A stretch of 24,846 nt of DNA from WVWN01 sp964563535. Its GTDB lineage: Bacteria; RBG-13-66-14; B26-G2; WVWN01. The stretch spans positions 1-24,846 of the forward strand of contig CAZLXP010000031.1 in NCBI GenBank assembly GCA_964563535.1. Reading direction: 5' to 3'. The translations under genes and the position numbers were made by a program. The first letter of the stretch is position 1, and each line of letters begins with the position of its first letter. The notes beneath the pieces are model-generated. The model searched no databases. It was given only the letters and a program-made list of their open reading frames with translations, and had not been told where the DNA came from. This document shows positions 1 through 7,326 of the stretch, piece by piece.

Positions 1-405
1 CACTTCGCCGACGAAGCGGCAGCGTTCGCCGATCCCGAGCGCGGCCGCGACTCGGGCCGATACCTCGGCGCCCGGTATGCCGAAAAGCACCGCGAAAAAC
101 CTCAAGTTTTCGGCCCCCGAGAGGCGCCAGTAGAAACTCCGCTCGCCACCGGCCACGAAACCGACCGAAGCCGCGGTGACGTCGACGACGCCGCCGTCGG
201 CGATTATGGCACCCGCGGCGATTTTCAAAAGCGTCGTCTTGCCCGCGCCGTTCGGGCCTAACAAGCAGACCACCTCGCCGGCCCGGACGTCCAAATCGAC
301 ATCGCGCAGCGCGACGAGGCGCGACCTCGGCGCCCACGGCCTGAGCAGCGAAACGGGGCCGCGGTAAATTTTATTGACCTGTCTAAGCCTTAGGTACGGT
401 TCCAC
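1..405 (-). CDS. ABC transporter ATP-binding protein, N-terminal part (cut by window edge)
   Basis: Reading the minus strand from about 405 down to base 1 gives an uninterrupted ABC ATPase N-terminus. It has a Walker A motif (GPNGAGKTT at bases 258-232) preceded by the usual 'LRDVDLDVRAGEVVCLLG' lead-in, and a Q-loop-side segment 'RSFYWRLSGAENLRFF', which is typical of exporter ATPases of the ABC-2 (NatA/lipopolysaccharide/drug) type. The signature, Walker B and stop lie beyond the left edge. I chose the GTG at 405 because a good minus-strand promoter at 453-425 puts the predicted transcript start only about 13 bases upstream. A TTG further up is in frame but inside that promoter. The substrate cannot be told; an ABC-2 permease would be expected next to it. 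Family is certain, start and substrate are not. Confidence 0.85.
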   Translation of the reverse strand, partial: MEPYLRLRQVNKIYRGPVSLLRPWAPRSRLVALRDVDLDVRAGEVVCLLGPNGAGKTTLLKIAAGAIIADGGVVDVTAASVGFVAGGERSFYWRLSGAENLRFFAVLFGIPGAEVSARVAAALGIGERCRFVGEV

Positions 406-424
406 GGTCCAACGACCCAAGCGG

Positions 425-453
425 ACGATAACACGGCGGCGCAACGTAGTCAA
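425..453 (-). promoter_or_regulatory. Promoter of the ABC ATPase gene
   Basis: On the minus strand, TTGACT (453-448), a 17-base spacer and TATCGT (430-425). TGT directly before the -10 box gives an extended -10. The predicted start near 418 leaves a leader of roughly 13 bases before the GTG at 405. Confidence 0.5.
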
Positions 454-497
454 ATCACAAAACCGCAAACCGGTGCCCCATCCGCCAAATTTTTTTA

Positions 498-525
498 TTG
501 AAATCGGCCCGCGTTATGCTATATT
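498..525 (+). promoter_or_regulatory. Strong-looking promoter upstream of dnaA, probably for a small RNA
   Basis: TTGAAA (498-503), 16-base spacer, TATATT (520-525) with an extended -10 TGC at 517-519. The predicted start is near 532, about 410 bases before dnaA. A factor-independent terminator follows at 636-663, so the transcript should end long before dnaA. Confidence 0.5.
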
Positions 526-531
526 ATGGGG

Positions 532-663
532 CGTCGTAAGTGCCTGATTTTCCTTGTTAATAAGGTGTTTAGAACTTTCCCGGCTATGGCTCCCTCGATA
601 CCACAACCCCCTTACCGAAAGTCGTACGCGGCGCACCTGCCTACAACTGAGGCAGGGCTTTTT
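532..663 (+). ncRNA. Candidate small RNA of about 130 nt between the ABC gene and dnaA
   Basis: This stretch is bracketed by an extended -10 promoter (498-525) and a hairpin plus U-run terminator (636-663). An 89-codon frame beginning at 526 overlaps it, but its ATG would lie upstream of the predicted transcript start, it has no ribosome binding site and it runs through the terminator, so I do not treat it as a protein. GTGC at 540-543 can pair with GCAC at 633-636, giving a weak closing stem, and CCTT/AAGG at 552-565 a small internal hairpin. I checked by eye for the SRP RNA motif and tmRNA features and found neither. The RNA family is unknown. 6S RNA was considered, but no extended rod with a central bubble is obvious. 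Confidence 0.35.
636..663 (+). terminator. Factor-independent terminator of the candidate small RNA
   Basis: Stem CCTGCCT (636-642) and AGGCAGG (650-656) with a 7-base loop, then GC and five T residues (659-663). Confidence 0.6.
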
Positions 664-943
664 AACCCGCCGGACGAGAACCTCAGCCCCTTCGCCGGCC
701 ATAACGCTTTGATAACAAGGGCTTTAGCCGCGCCGGCGCAAGCGCGCGCACGGGCGGCGGCGGCGGAAACGCCGGGCGTAAATAATATATCCTAGCGGCG
801 ATGCGTTCCCCCGAAGCGCAAAATCGAGCATTTTTAACGGCGGCCTTAAGGCGAAACGAATGTGGAGAACCCGCTTCGCTTAAAGCGCGCGGAGCCGCCT
901 TTGCGACCCGGCGTTTAAACCTTGTCGCGAGGAGGATGGGGCG
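664..943. other. dnaA upstream region
   Basis: No gene is supported in these 280 bases. A sequence TGTGGAGAA at 861-869 is the reverse complement of TTCTCCACA and matches the DnaA box TTATCCACA at 8 of 9 positions, so it could serve autoregulation of dnaA. A short AT patch (779-790) could hold a -10 box, but I see no acceptable -35 at the right distance. The dnaA ribosome binding site AGGAGG lies at 930-935. Confidence 0.4.
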
Positions 944-2302
944 GTGAAGCCGGGAAGCGCCGAGTCGAATATTTGGCGTGACGTACTGCGGAGGGTTTCC
1001 GCGGAGATGGGCCGTAAAGAGTACGAGACGTGGCTCCGGCCCGCGGTTTATACCGGCCTCGAGGGCAACGTCCTCCACGTCGAGGTGCCTAATAACCTCT
1101 ACCGCGAGTTTATAAAAGAAAAATATATGGATATCCTGGAGGCGAAAGCGCGGGAAGTCGTCGGGCCGGAGGCCCGGGTCGACATCGAGGCCGCGGTCGG
1201 CCAGGAAGGGCTGTTCCTCGGCGACGCCGGCGCCCCGGAAAGCCCGCCGAAATATCCAACGCCCAAGCTGTCGAAACTCAACCCGCAATACACTTTCGAC
1301 ACCTTCGTCGTAGGCCGGTCGAATTCTTTCTGCCACGCCGCCTGTCGCGCGGTGGTTCAGAATCCGGGCGCCCGGTATAACCCGCTATTCATTTACGGCG
1401 GCGTAGGCCTGGGGAAAACCCACCTCCTCCACGCCATAGGCCACGCGACCATCCAAAAGGGCAACGGCCTCCGCATCTCGTACCTTTCTTGCGACCACTT
1501 CATGAACGAGATGATCGCTGCGGTCAAAAACAACCGCACCGATTCCTTCCGCCGCAAATACCGCAACGTCGACTTCCTGCTCGTCGACGACATCCAGTTC
1601 CTGGCCGGAATGGAAGGAACGCAGGTGGAGTTCTTCCACACTTTTAACACGTTGTACGAAGCGGGGAGCCAAATAGTTTTATCCGCCGACCGCGCGCCGA
1701 AAGACATCCCCAAAGTGGAGGACCGCCTGCGGACGCGGTTCGAATGGGGCCTCATCGCCGACATCCAACTCCCCGACTACGAGACGCGGCGCGCCATAAT
1801 CGCGAGCAAGGCCGAGCTGAAAGGTATCATCATCGGCGACGAAGTAGCCGACCTCATCGCGAACCGTTTGACCACCAACATACGCGCCATAGAGGGCGTA
1901 TTGAACCGCCTCTTCGCGACGGCCCACCACACCGGGACGCCGGTATCGATGTCATTGGCGCAGGAGATCCTCGCCGAGATCGTCCCCGAGGAACGCCGCG
2001 TCAGCCTGTCGATAGAACAGCTGCAAGAGACGACGGCCAAGTACTTCAACGTAACCCGCCGCGACCTCATGTCAAAGTCGCGGCGCGCGAATATAGCGCG
2101 CGCCCGCCAGATGGCCATGTACCTCTGTCGCGAAAAGACCTCCTCTTCCCTCGCCGACATCGGCCTTGCCTTCGGCAACCGCGATCACTCTACCGTATTA
2201 TATTCCATTTCCAAAATAGAGGGCAAATTGGCCGCCGACAAGGAAGACACCTTAAAAATAATACGCGACATCGAGAAGAACCTGGACCGCGTGACGCTTT
2301 GA
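944..2302 (+). CDS. dnaA: Chromosomal replication initiator protein DnaA
   Basis: A 452-residue protein of normal DnaA length. It binds DnaA boxes at oriC, melts the origin and loads the helicase, and also acts as a transcription factor. Domain I is at about 1-85 (starting 'WRDVLRRVSAEMGRKEYETWLRP') with a short linker to about 110. The AAA+ domain has Walker A GGVGLGKTH (K158) and Walker B LLVDDIQF (D215, D216). The C-terminal DNA-binding domain carries the signature 'RARQMAMYLCRE...LADIGLAFGNRDHSTV' near 390-430. Start: the GTG at 944 has AGGAGG eight bases upstream, and an ATG at 936 is out of frame. It stands alone, with a possible DnaA box in its leader (861-869) suggesting autoregulation and a candidate origin immediately downstream. 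Confidence 0.98.
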   Translation: MKPGSAESNIWRDVLRRVSAEMGRKEYETWLRPAVYTGLEGNVLHVEVPNNLYREFIKEKYMDILEAKAREVVGPEARVDIEAAVGQEGLFLGDAGAPESPPKYPTPKLSKLNPQYTFDTFVVGRSNSFCHAACRAVVQNPGARYNPLFIYGGVGLGKTHLLHAIGHATIQKGNGLRISYLSCDHFMNEMIAAVKNNRTDSFRRKYRNVDFLLVDDIQFLAGMEGTQVEFFHTFNTLYEAGSQIVLSADRAPKDIPKVEDRLRTRFEWGLIADIQLPDYETRRAIIASKAELKGIIIGDEVADLIANRLTTNIRAIEGVLNRLFATAHHTGTPVSMSLAQEILAEIVPEERRVSLSIEQLQETTAKYFNVTRRDLMSKSRRANIARARQMAMYLCREKTSSSLADIGLAFGNRDHSTVLYSISKIEGKLAADKEDTLKIIRDIEKNLDRVTL

Positions 2303-2626
2303 CGCCCAGGCAGCGCCTTAGAAACAGTTAAAAAGTACGCCTCCCGCGCTACCGCCATTAATCTCTAACCTTTCCCCCACCTTTTTCTACAAGATATTCC
2401 CCATACGTTCAGCTAGTATTCAGGCGCGACCCGGAAAACGTTTTCCACTACTCCACCGCCCCCCGCGTAAACAGAATCCACCTCCGGCGCCCCTACGCCC
2501 CCGTTATCAAGAATTTATCACACGAGAATAGACCCATTTTAAGTTTTTTACTTGAAACATATAGTATAAAAAGTTATATATTATAGTAGCGTTATTAATA
2601 ATATATTCCCCGGAAGTGGAGAATAC
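2303..2626. other. Candidate replication origin (oriC) downstream of dnaA
   Basis: This 324-base gap has no gene. It contains degenerate DnaA-box-like sequences in one orientation: TTTTCTACA (2383-2391, 7/9), TTTTCCACT (2441-2449, 7/9 to the consensus and one base from the TTTTCCACA variant) and TTATCAAGA (2504-2512, 7/9). A weaker GAATCCACC (2474-2482) is 6/9. A perfect 14-base palindrome GGAAAACGTTTTCC (2433-2446) overlaps the second box. A long AT-rich tract at about 2521-2608 could be the unwinding element, but it also carries the tRNA promoter. Position next to dnaA is the common arrangement. No box is a perfect consensus, so this stays tentative. Confidence 0.3.
2552..2580 (+). promoter_or_regulatory. 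Promoter of the tRNA-Gln / prs transcript
   Basis: TTGAAA (2552-2557), 17-base spacer, TATATA (2575-2580), in an AT-rich tract about 45 bases before the tRNA. Further overlapping -10-like hexamers (TATATT at 2577, TATTAT at 2579) make the exact -10 uncertain. Confidence 0.45.
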
Positions 2627-2698
2627 TGGGGCGTAGGCAAGCGGTAAGCCACGGGTCTTTGGAACCCGCATGCGGTGGTTCGAATCCACCCGCCCCAG
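2627..2698 (+). tRNA. tRNA-Gln (anticodon UUG)
   Basis: Full cloverleaf: acceptor stem TGGGGCG (2627-2633) with CGCCCCA (2691-2697), anticodon stem CGGGT/ACCCG (2652-2656 and 2664-2668), loop CTTTGGA with anticodon TTG at 2659-2661, and T-arm GGTGG-TTCGAAT-CCACC. The discriminator base is G2698, as in known glutamine tRNAs. The CCA end is not encoded and must be added. Only 23 bases separate it from the prs start, so both probably come from one precursor. Confidence 0.95.
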
Positions 2699-2721
2699 AT
2701 TTCGCGGCTGCGGTGAAAAGT

Positions 2722-3699
2722 ATGGACTTCGAGAGGTTGATATTCGCCGGCTCCGGAAACGCCGACTTCGCGTATCGCGTGGCGGAGTCGCTGGGCGAGG
2801 CTCCCGGGAGAATGTCTTTGTCGCGGTTCCCGGATGGCGAGGTGTCCGTGAAGGTGGAGGTAAACGTCCGCGGCCGCGACTGTTTTGTGGTCCAACCTAC
2901 CGGCCCGCCGGTCAACGAGAACCTGATAGAGTTGATGGTGATAATAGACGCGCTGAAGCGGGCGTCGGCATATCGCGTTACCGCGGTTGTCCCTTACTAC
3001 GGTTACGCCCGGCAGGACCGAAAAGACCAGCCCCGGGTACCCATTACGGCTAAGCTGGTGGCGAACTTGCTCGCCCGGGCGGGGGCGGACCGCGTTTTGA
3101 CGATGGAACTGCACGCGGGGCAGGTGCAAGGGTTTTTCGACATACCGGTGGATAACTTGACTGCGGCGCCTATCTTCGCGAAAGCGGTAATGGCGCTTGG
3201 CTATGATGATATCGTCGTGGCGTCGCCGGACGTGGGCGGCGTCAAGAGCGCTAGGTCGTTCGCGCGCCGGCTGGAGCGGCTGAGGGAAGAGCGGGGTGCC
3301 GCGGGGAGAGTGGATTTCGCGGTGGTGGATAAACACCGCAAAAGTCCCGACGAAGTGGCGGCGCTGAGTATTATCGGCGACGCGAAGGGAAAGCACGTTA
3401 TCATGATAGACGATATCGTCGCGACGGGGGGGTCGCTGGTGGAAGCTGCGGCGCTCTTGCTCGAGCGCGGCGGCGCCGTTGACGTCGTCGCGGTCGTGAC
3501 CCATCCGATTCTGGCGGGCGACGCGCCGGAGAAGATTAAGAAAAGCCGCTTGGACGCCCTGTTCGTGACGGATACTATACCGTTGCGTGACGACGCCGGC
3601 GGTAAAATAAAAGTTTGTTCGGTGGCGGGCCTTTTCGGGGCCGCTATCGACGCCATATACCGTAACCGGTCGATAAGCAGGTTGTTCGATGGAGACTAA
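2722..3699 (+). CDS. prs: Ribose-phosphate pyrophosphokinase (PRPP synthetase)
   Basis: Makes phosphoribosyl pyrophosphate from ribose 5-phosphate and ATP for nucleotide, His and Trp synthesis; it supplies the substrate of PyrE, encoded further on. From the ATG at 2722 it has 325 residues, close to the family norm. Visible family segments are 'SRFPDGEVSVKV', 'NENLIELMVIIDALKRASA', 'PYYGYARQDRK', the 'TMELHAGQVQGFFDIPVDNL' region and the PRPP loop MIDDIVATGG (D230, D231). The reading frame is open further upstream, but an earlier start would lie inside the tRNA. GTG at 2713 is a possible alternative, and neither start has a strong ribosome binding site. The HEAT-repeat gene starts before this gene's stop. 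Confidence 0.96.
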   Translation: MDFERLIFAGSGNADFAYRVAESLGEAPGRMSLSRFPDGEVSVKVEVNVRGRDCFVVQPTGPPVNENLIELMVIIDALKRASAYRVTAVVPYYGYARQDRKDQPRVPITAKLVANLLARAGADRVLTMELHAGQVQGFFDIPVDNLTAAPIFAKAVMALGYDDIVVASPDVGGVKSARSFARRLERLREERGAAGRVDFAVVDKHRKSPDEVAALSIIGDAKGKHVIMIDDIVATGGSLVEAAALLLERGGAVDVVAVVTHPILAGDAPEKIKKSRLDALFVTDTIPLRDDAGGKIKVCSVAGLFGAAIDAIYRNRSISRLFDGD

Positions 3700-4363
3700 A
3701 ATCCGTTCCCTTGTAAGCGAGAGGGTTAAAATTTTGGTTTGGGCCGCGGTAGCGCTGGCGCTCGGGGCCGCCGCGCCGGCGGAAGAGAAGAAGCCGCCGG
3801 AGGACATAGCGTACCTAATCGATATGTTGAAGAGCCCCGACTTGCAAGAGCGCCGCGAAACCGCCCGGACGCTGGGGGTAATGGGCTTCGACGTCGCGAC
3901 GCCGGCGTTAATCGAGGCCCTTAACGACGGCGACGGCAAGGTCCAACTGCTGGCGGCGGAGGCGCTCGGCCGCATCGGCGATAAACGCGCCGTCTCGCCC
4001 TTGATCGATAAACTGCCTACGGCGGACGGCAACGTCAAGCGGTTCATCCTGGGCGCGCTGGGCCAGATCGGCGATAAGCAGGCGCTCGAGCCGATGGTGG
4101 CGGCGCTGACCCAAGAGGCCGAAGGCGACGTGAGGGCGAGCGCCGCGTACGGCCTGGGCGAGCTCGGCGACGGCGCGGCGACCGACGCGCTGGTGGCGGC
4201 GCTGAACGACGATTACAATTGGGTCCGGTTCGAGGCCTGCGGCGCGTTGAGGAAGTTAAAAGCGGCTAGCGCGCGGGCGGCGTTGGAGCGCGTGGCCGCC
4301 GGCGACGGCGACGAGCAGGTCCGCAAGGCCGCGGCGAAGGCGCTGGAAGAATTGGGCCTTTGA
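3689..4363 (+). CDS. Secreted HEAT-repeat protein
   Basis: A 224-residue protein with a basic N-terminus, a hydrophobic stretch (about 14-30, 'ILVWAAVALALGAAAPA') that looks like a signal peptide, and then about five HEAT / PBS-lyase-type repeats of roughly 31 residues. These are recognisable by recurring 'ARTLGVMG', 'AAEALGRIGD', 'ILGALGQIGD', 'AAYGLGELGD' and 'ACGALRKL' units followed by 'A..pLi.aL'. Such repeats form a right-handed helical scaffold for protein binding; no enzymatic residues are seen. It overlaps the 3' end of prs by 11 bases, so it is probably translated from the same mRNA. The partner is unknown, and periplasmic location is inferred from the signal peptide. Confidence 0.85.
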   Translation: METKIRSLVSERVKILVWAAVALALGAAAPAEEKKPPEDIAYLIDMLKSPDLQERRETARTLGVMGFDVATPALIEALNDGDGKVQLLAAEALGRIGDKRAVSPLIDKLPTADGNVKRFILGALGQIGDKQALEPMVAALTQEAEGDVRASAAYGLGELGDGAATDALVAALNDDYNWVRFEACGALRKLKAASARAALERVAAGDGDEQVRKAAAKALEELGL

Positions 4364-4448
4364 TTGGCCGGTTGAACTTGTCGCGCCGGGCCGACGCCGC
4401 CGGGGGTGCGCCGGCGGGCCCCGCGTGCGGGTTTAAAGTAGACCCTTT

Positions 4449-5678
4449 ATGTTAGACGTTAAGCGGCAGCGGGCGTGGCTAATACCCGCCGGTTTTTTTT
4501 GCCTCGCGCTCGTATTGCGGGTATTGGTCGCCGTTTTTACGCGTTATAGGTTGCAGGCGGACGCGGTATTCTATTTCGGAACGGCGCGCAACATAGCCAG
4601 CGGCCTCGGGTACGTTCTGCCCGACGGCCGCTTTTTGGGTTCCGTGCCGCCCGCCTACCCGCTTTTCCTGGCCGGGGTTTTTAAGATATTCGGCGTAGGC
4701 CTCGCGCCGGCGGTGGCCGCGCAGGTAGCCGTGGGCGCGGCGACGACGCTGCTGGTTTATTACCTGGCGCGGGTTTATTTTGACGGGAGAGTAGCCGCGC
4801 TGGCCGCGGCTTTGTTTGCCGTCTACCCCGTTTATATCTGGGCGTCGCGGGTGGTGCTGACCGAGACGCTGACGACTTTCCTTTTGGCTGCGGCGCTTTT
4901 GACGTACGAGAAGACGTCGCGCGGTTCGGCGGCGTTCGCCTTGATTACCGGCCTGCTTTTAGCCGCCGCCGCCCTCTGCCGGTCTTCCTTTAACGTCGCA
5001 GCCTTGGTATTGATAGCGGCCTTACCGTTTCACCCCATGGGCGGCCGGGCGGCCCGGTTGCGCACGACGGCGCTTGCGGCCGCGGCGTTTCTGGCGTTGA
5101 CCGGTTTATGGACGTACCGCAACTACCGCGTATTCGGCGCGCCGGTCCCGTCAACTTTGAACGCGGGCCAGATATTCTACGAGGGGAATTTCGCCCTGGG
5201 CCGCGGCGAGGTCCCGACGTCGGTCGCGCTCAGGCGGTCGCCGGAGTTCGCCGAGGAGGTGGGGGTCTATTGGGGGACGCCGCGCGCGGATATGGAGTAT
5301 GAACGCTTCTACGGGGCGAAAGCCTGGGAGCTGCTGAATCATAACCGCCTTCGGTTCGCCCTTTCCCTTCCCGGCAAATTCCTTCATTTCTTTAGCCCGG
5401 CCGCTCCGGCCGAGAGGGCCGGATTCGTCGTTTGGACGGTGGGGGGAGGCCTGGTGCTCGTCGCGGCGTGGGCGGGGATTTTGTTATTCCGCGTCCCGAT
5501 GTCGCGGGCGTTCGCCCTTTTGTCGCCGGTAGTCGCGGCCGCGCTTACCCATACGATTTTAAAACCCCTCGTCCGGTTTCGCATCCCGGTGGAATTTATT
5601 CTAATAATTTACGCCGCGGCGTTCGTCGCCTTTTGCCTCGGGCGGGCGCGCGTCCGCCCCCGGCCGCTCGACGGCTAA
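4449..5678 (+). CDS. GT39-like (ArnT/PMT-type) membrane glycosyltransferase
   Basis: A 409-residue polytopic membrane protein. The first membrane helix (about 11-30) is followed by an extracytoplasmic loop with an acidic residue at D38 ('LQADAVFYFGTARNIASGLGY') and the segment 'SVPPAYPLFLAGVFKIFG', a pattern typical of family 39 GT-C transferases that move a sugar from a polyprenyl phosphate onto lipid or protein. About nine to ten further hydrophobic segments follow. Acceptor and sugar are unknown. It starts at ATG 4449 without a clear Shine-Dalgarno sequence and is convergent with the next glycosyltransferase gene. I see no confident promoter in the 85 bases upstream. Polymer polymerases and oligosaccharyl transferases share the fold, so the class is surer than the activity. 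Confidence 0.8.
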   Translation: MLDVKRQRAWLIPAGFFCLALVLRVLVAVFTRYRLQADAVFYFGTARNIASGLGYVLPDGRFLGSVPPAYPLFLAGVFKIFGVGLAPAVAAQVAVGAATTLLVYYLARVYFDGRVAALAAALFAVYPVYIWASRVVLTETLTTFLLAAALLTYEKTSRGSAAFALITGLLLAAAALCRSSFNVAALVLIAALPFHPMGGRAARLRTTALAAAAFLALTGLWTYRNYRVFGAPVPSTLNAGQIFYEGNFALGRGEVPTSVALRRSPEFAEEVGVYWGTPRADMEYERFYGAKAWELLNHNRLRFALSLPGKFLHFFSPAAPAERAGFVVWTVGGGLVLVAAWAGILLFRVPMSRAFALLSPVVAAALTHTILKPLVRFRIPVEFILIIYAAAFVAFCLGRARVRPRPLDG

Positions 5679-5698
5679 GGCCGCTCCGCGGCCCTTTC
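5679..5698. terminator. Weak hairpin between convergent genes
   Basis: Stem GGCCGC (5679-5684) / GCGGCC (5688-5693) with a 3-base loop, followed by CTTTCC. The U-run is poor, so it is a marginal terminator for the convergent pair. Confidence 0.25.
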
Positions 5699-5702
5699 CG
5701 GT

Positions 5703-7130
5703 TTATTTAACGTGCGTGAAGAAGGCAACGAATAATAAACTGACCGCCAGGTTAAAACCCAGCACCGCGTATAAAAACCGCCTCCCCCTTTTCTCGAGAT
5801 AATAACCCGCCCCCATCGCGAACCAGGGAACCATAAACAACCAAACCCGTTCCGTTTCGGCGAGCGTAAGGCCCGAAAGGTTGACGAAGACCAGGCTTAA
5901 GGCCGCGGCCGGCGTAAATGCGGTCCGGAGCCGCCCGGCGTTTTTTCCGCCAAGCTCGTCCCAAAGGTGGCGCAAAAACAATATCGTCGTCGTCGGCCCC
6001 AACAGGAAGAAGAAAGCTACGACGTTCCCCGGGACCCACTGTAAGTACGAGCGGTGTTCCCCCGTATACGCCGGCGCGCCGAGGATATAGCGCTTAAACC
6101 AATAGACGACGTTCCCGCCGGCGCTGTAGTACGACTCCGAGGCGAGTTGCTGGTACCGGAATTCGGCTATTACGTCGAAACCGGAGACGAGGTAAATCGT
6201 TAGGAAGAAAAGGGCGAACGCGGCGGCGGCCACGGCCGCCAGCGCCGCCGGCCGCCCGATGGACGGGGCGCCGTCGTCCGGGCGGGTTTCTTTTTTACGC
6301 CTAAATACGACGTACAGCGACGACCAGGCCAATACCAGGACCCACGTGAAGGCGAACTGGTACGCCAGGAATACTCCCGCCGCGATCGCCAAGCCCGTTA
6401 GCGCCGCGTATACTGCGCGCCCCCGGGCGAAGTATAGCGCGAGGAGGTATATAATGACGGCGCCGAGCGCGCAGAGGACCGCGTCGACGGTCGAGCCGTA
6501 TAGTATTAAGCTGGGCGTCGTCACGTAAAGCGCCGCGGCGGCGTCCTTGGCGCCGCCGCCGTAGATGCGTTCCGCGGCCTTGTAAACGAAGGCAGCGCCC
6601 GCGCCGGCGATTAAGGCGTTCACCAGCGCGACGTACATCCATCGGTCGCCGAATAGTTTCAGGAGCGGATACAAATATACGGATACGCCGGGCGGATGGA
6701 CCGTGGTGTGCCAATGCAACCCGGCGACGCGGGCGTGATAATCGCGCAGGAAATTGCCGTACTCGTAAAGTTTCTGCGCGTCGGAGGCATACTGCCATAC
6801 GAAACCCGGAAGGATGTTGGTCGGGCCGCCCGCCGCCATATTGACGGTCGTCGTGAAGGCGAAGAACGCGAGCGCGAAGAACGCCCATTTCGTCGCGTCG
6901 CGGCGCCTGAGGGCCCAGCTGAGGGAGAGCATAAAGGCCGCGAATGCCAAGGGCGGTATGAACGTGTAGCCGCTGACGTGGAGGTCGACCAACGAGAAGA
7001 AGGGGCTTATTTGCCAGCGGCCTTTCGTAGGGAGAAAAAGCAGACGAAGCGCCACCGCCAGGACGGCGACGGAGCATAACGCGCCGACCTGCACCCAAAA
7101 CCGACCCAGTATTTTTTTAACCTTCTTCAT
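5703..7130 (-). CDS. Polytopic GT-C-type glycosyltransferase-like membrane protein
   Basis: About 475 residues with some ten to twelve hydrophobic helices. Between helices 3 and 4 a soluble loop contains 'SDAQKLYEYGNFLRDYHARVAG' and then 'TTVHPPGVSVYLYPLLKLFG' (HPPG at about 145-148). This resembles the HPPL/G-containing loop seen in GT39/GT83-like polyprenyl-phosphate-dependent glycosyltransferases. I start it at ATG 7130 (MKKVKKILGRF, positive residues before the first helix). A GTG at 7148 would add six residues, and neither has a visible ribosome binding site. It is convergent with the other GT-C gene and divergent from the aldehyde dehydrogenase. The sugar and acceptor cannot be told. 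Confidence 0.75.
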   Translation of the reverse strand: MKKVKKILGRFWVQVGALCSVAVLAVALRLLFLPTKGRWQISPFFSLVDLHVSGYTFIPPLAFAAFMLSLSWALRRRDATKWAFFALAFFAFTTTVNMAAGGPTNILPGFVWQYASDAQKLYEYGNFLRDYHARVAGLHWHTTVHPPGVSVYLYPLLKLFGDRWMYVALVNALIAGAGAAFVYKAAERIYGGGAKDAAAALYVTTPSLILYGSTVDAVLCALGAVIIYLLALYFARGRAVYAALTGLAIAAGVFLAYQFAFTWVLVLAWSSLYVVFRRKKETRPDDGAPSIGRPAALAAVAAAAFALFFLTIYLVSGFDVIAEFRYQQLASESYYSAGGNVVYWFKRYILGAPAYTGEHRSYLQWVPGNVVAFFFLLGPTTTILFLRHLWDELGGKNAGRLRTAFTPAAALSLVFVNLSGLTLAETERVWLFMVPWFAMGAGYYLEKRGRRFLYAVLGFNLAVSLLFVAFFTHVK

Positions 7131-7242
7131 AAACCGTAGCGCGGCCACCCGGGTTGGGGCGCGAACCGCCGGCCGCGTTTACTTTTTAACATATCGGCCG
7201 CGTTCGCGCAAACGAAACGTCGCCGCGGGCGCCGATTTTAGC

Positions 7243-7271
7243 TTGATTAAAGGTCGGCGGCCGCGTAAAAT
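7243..7271 (+). promoter_or_regulatory. Promoter of the aldehyde dehydrogenase gene
   Basis: TTGATT (7243-7248), 17-base spacer, TAAAAT (7266-7271). This leaves a leader of about 50 bases with GGAGG at 7313-7317 before ATG 7327. Confidence 0.5.
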
Positions 7272-7326
7272 AGGGCGTTGGGCCGGTTAAATCGTTTTAA
7301 TTTAAACCGATTGGAGGCAAAGTCCT

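Noticed and set aside
526..795. An 89-codon plus-strand frame upstream of dnaA
   Set aside because: Its ATG is upstream of the predicted transcript start, there is no ribosome binding site, and a terminator lies inside it. The region is better explained as a small RNA plus the dnaA leader.
2515..2523. TTATCACAC as a DnaA box
   Set aside because: It agrees with TTATCCACA only in the first five bases; it would need a one-base deletion to match.
2581..4047. A 488-codon open frame on the minus strand opposite the tRNA and prs
   Set aside because: It runs antisense through the tRNA and the whole prs gene. Its translation is Arg/Pro/His-rich and carries the familiar false peptide from antisense tRNA, and high GC explains the open frame.
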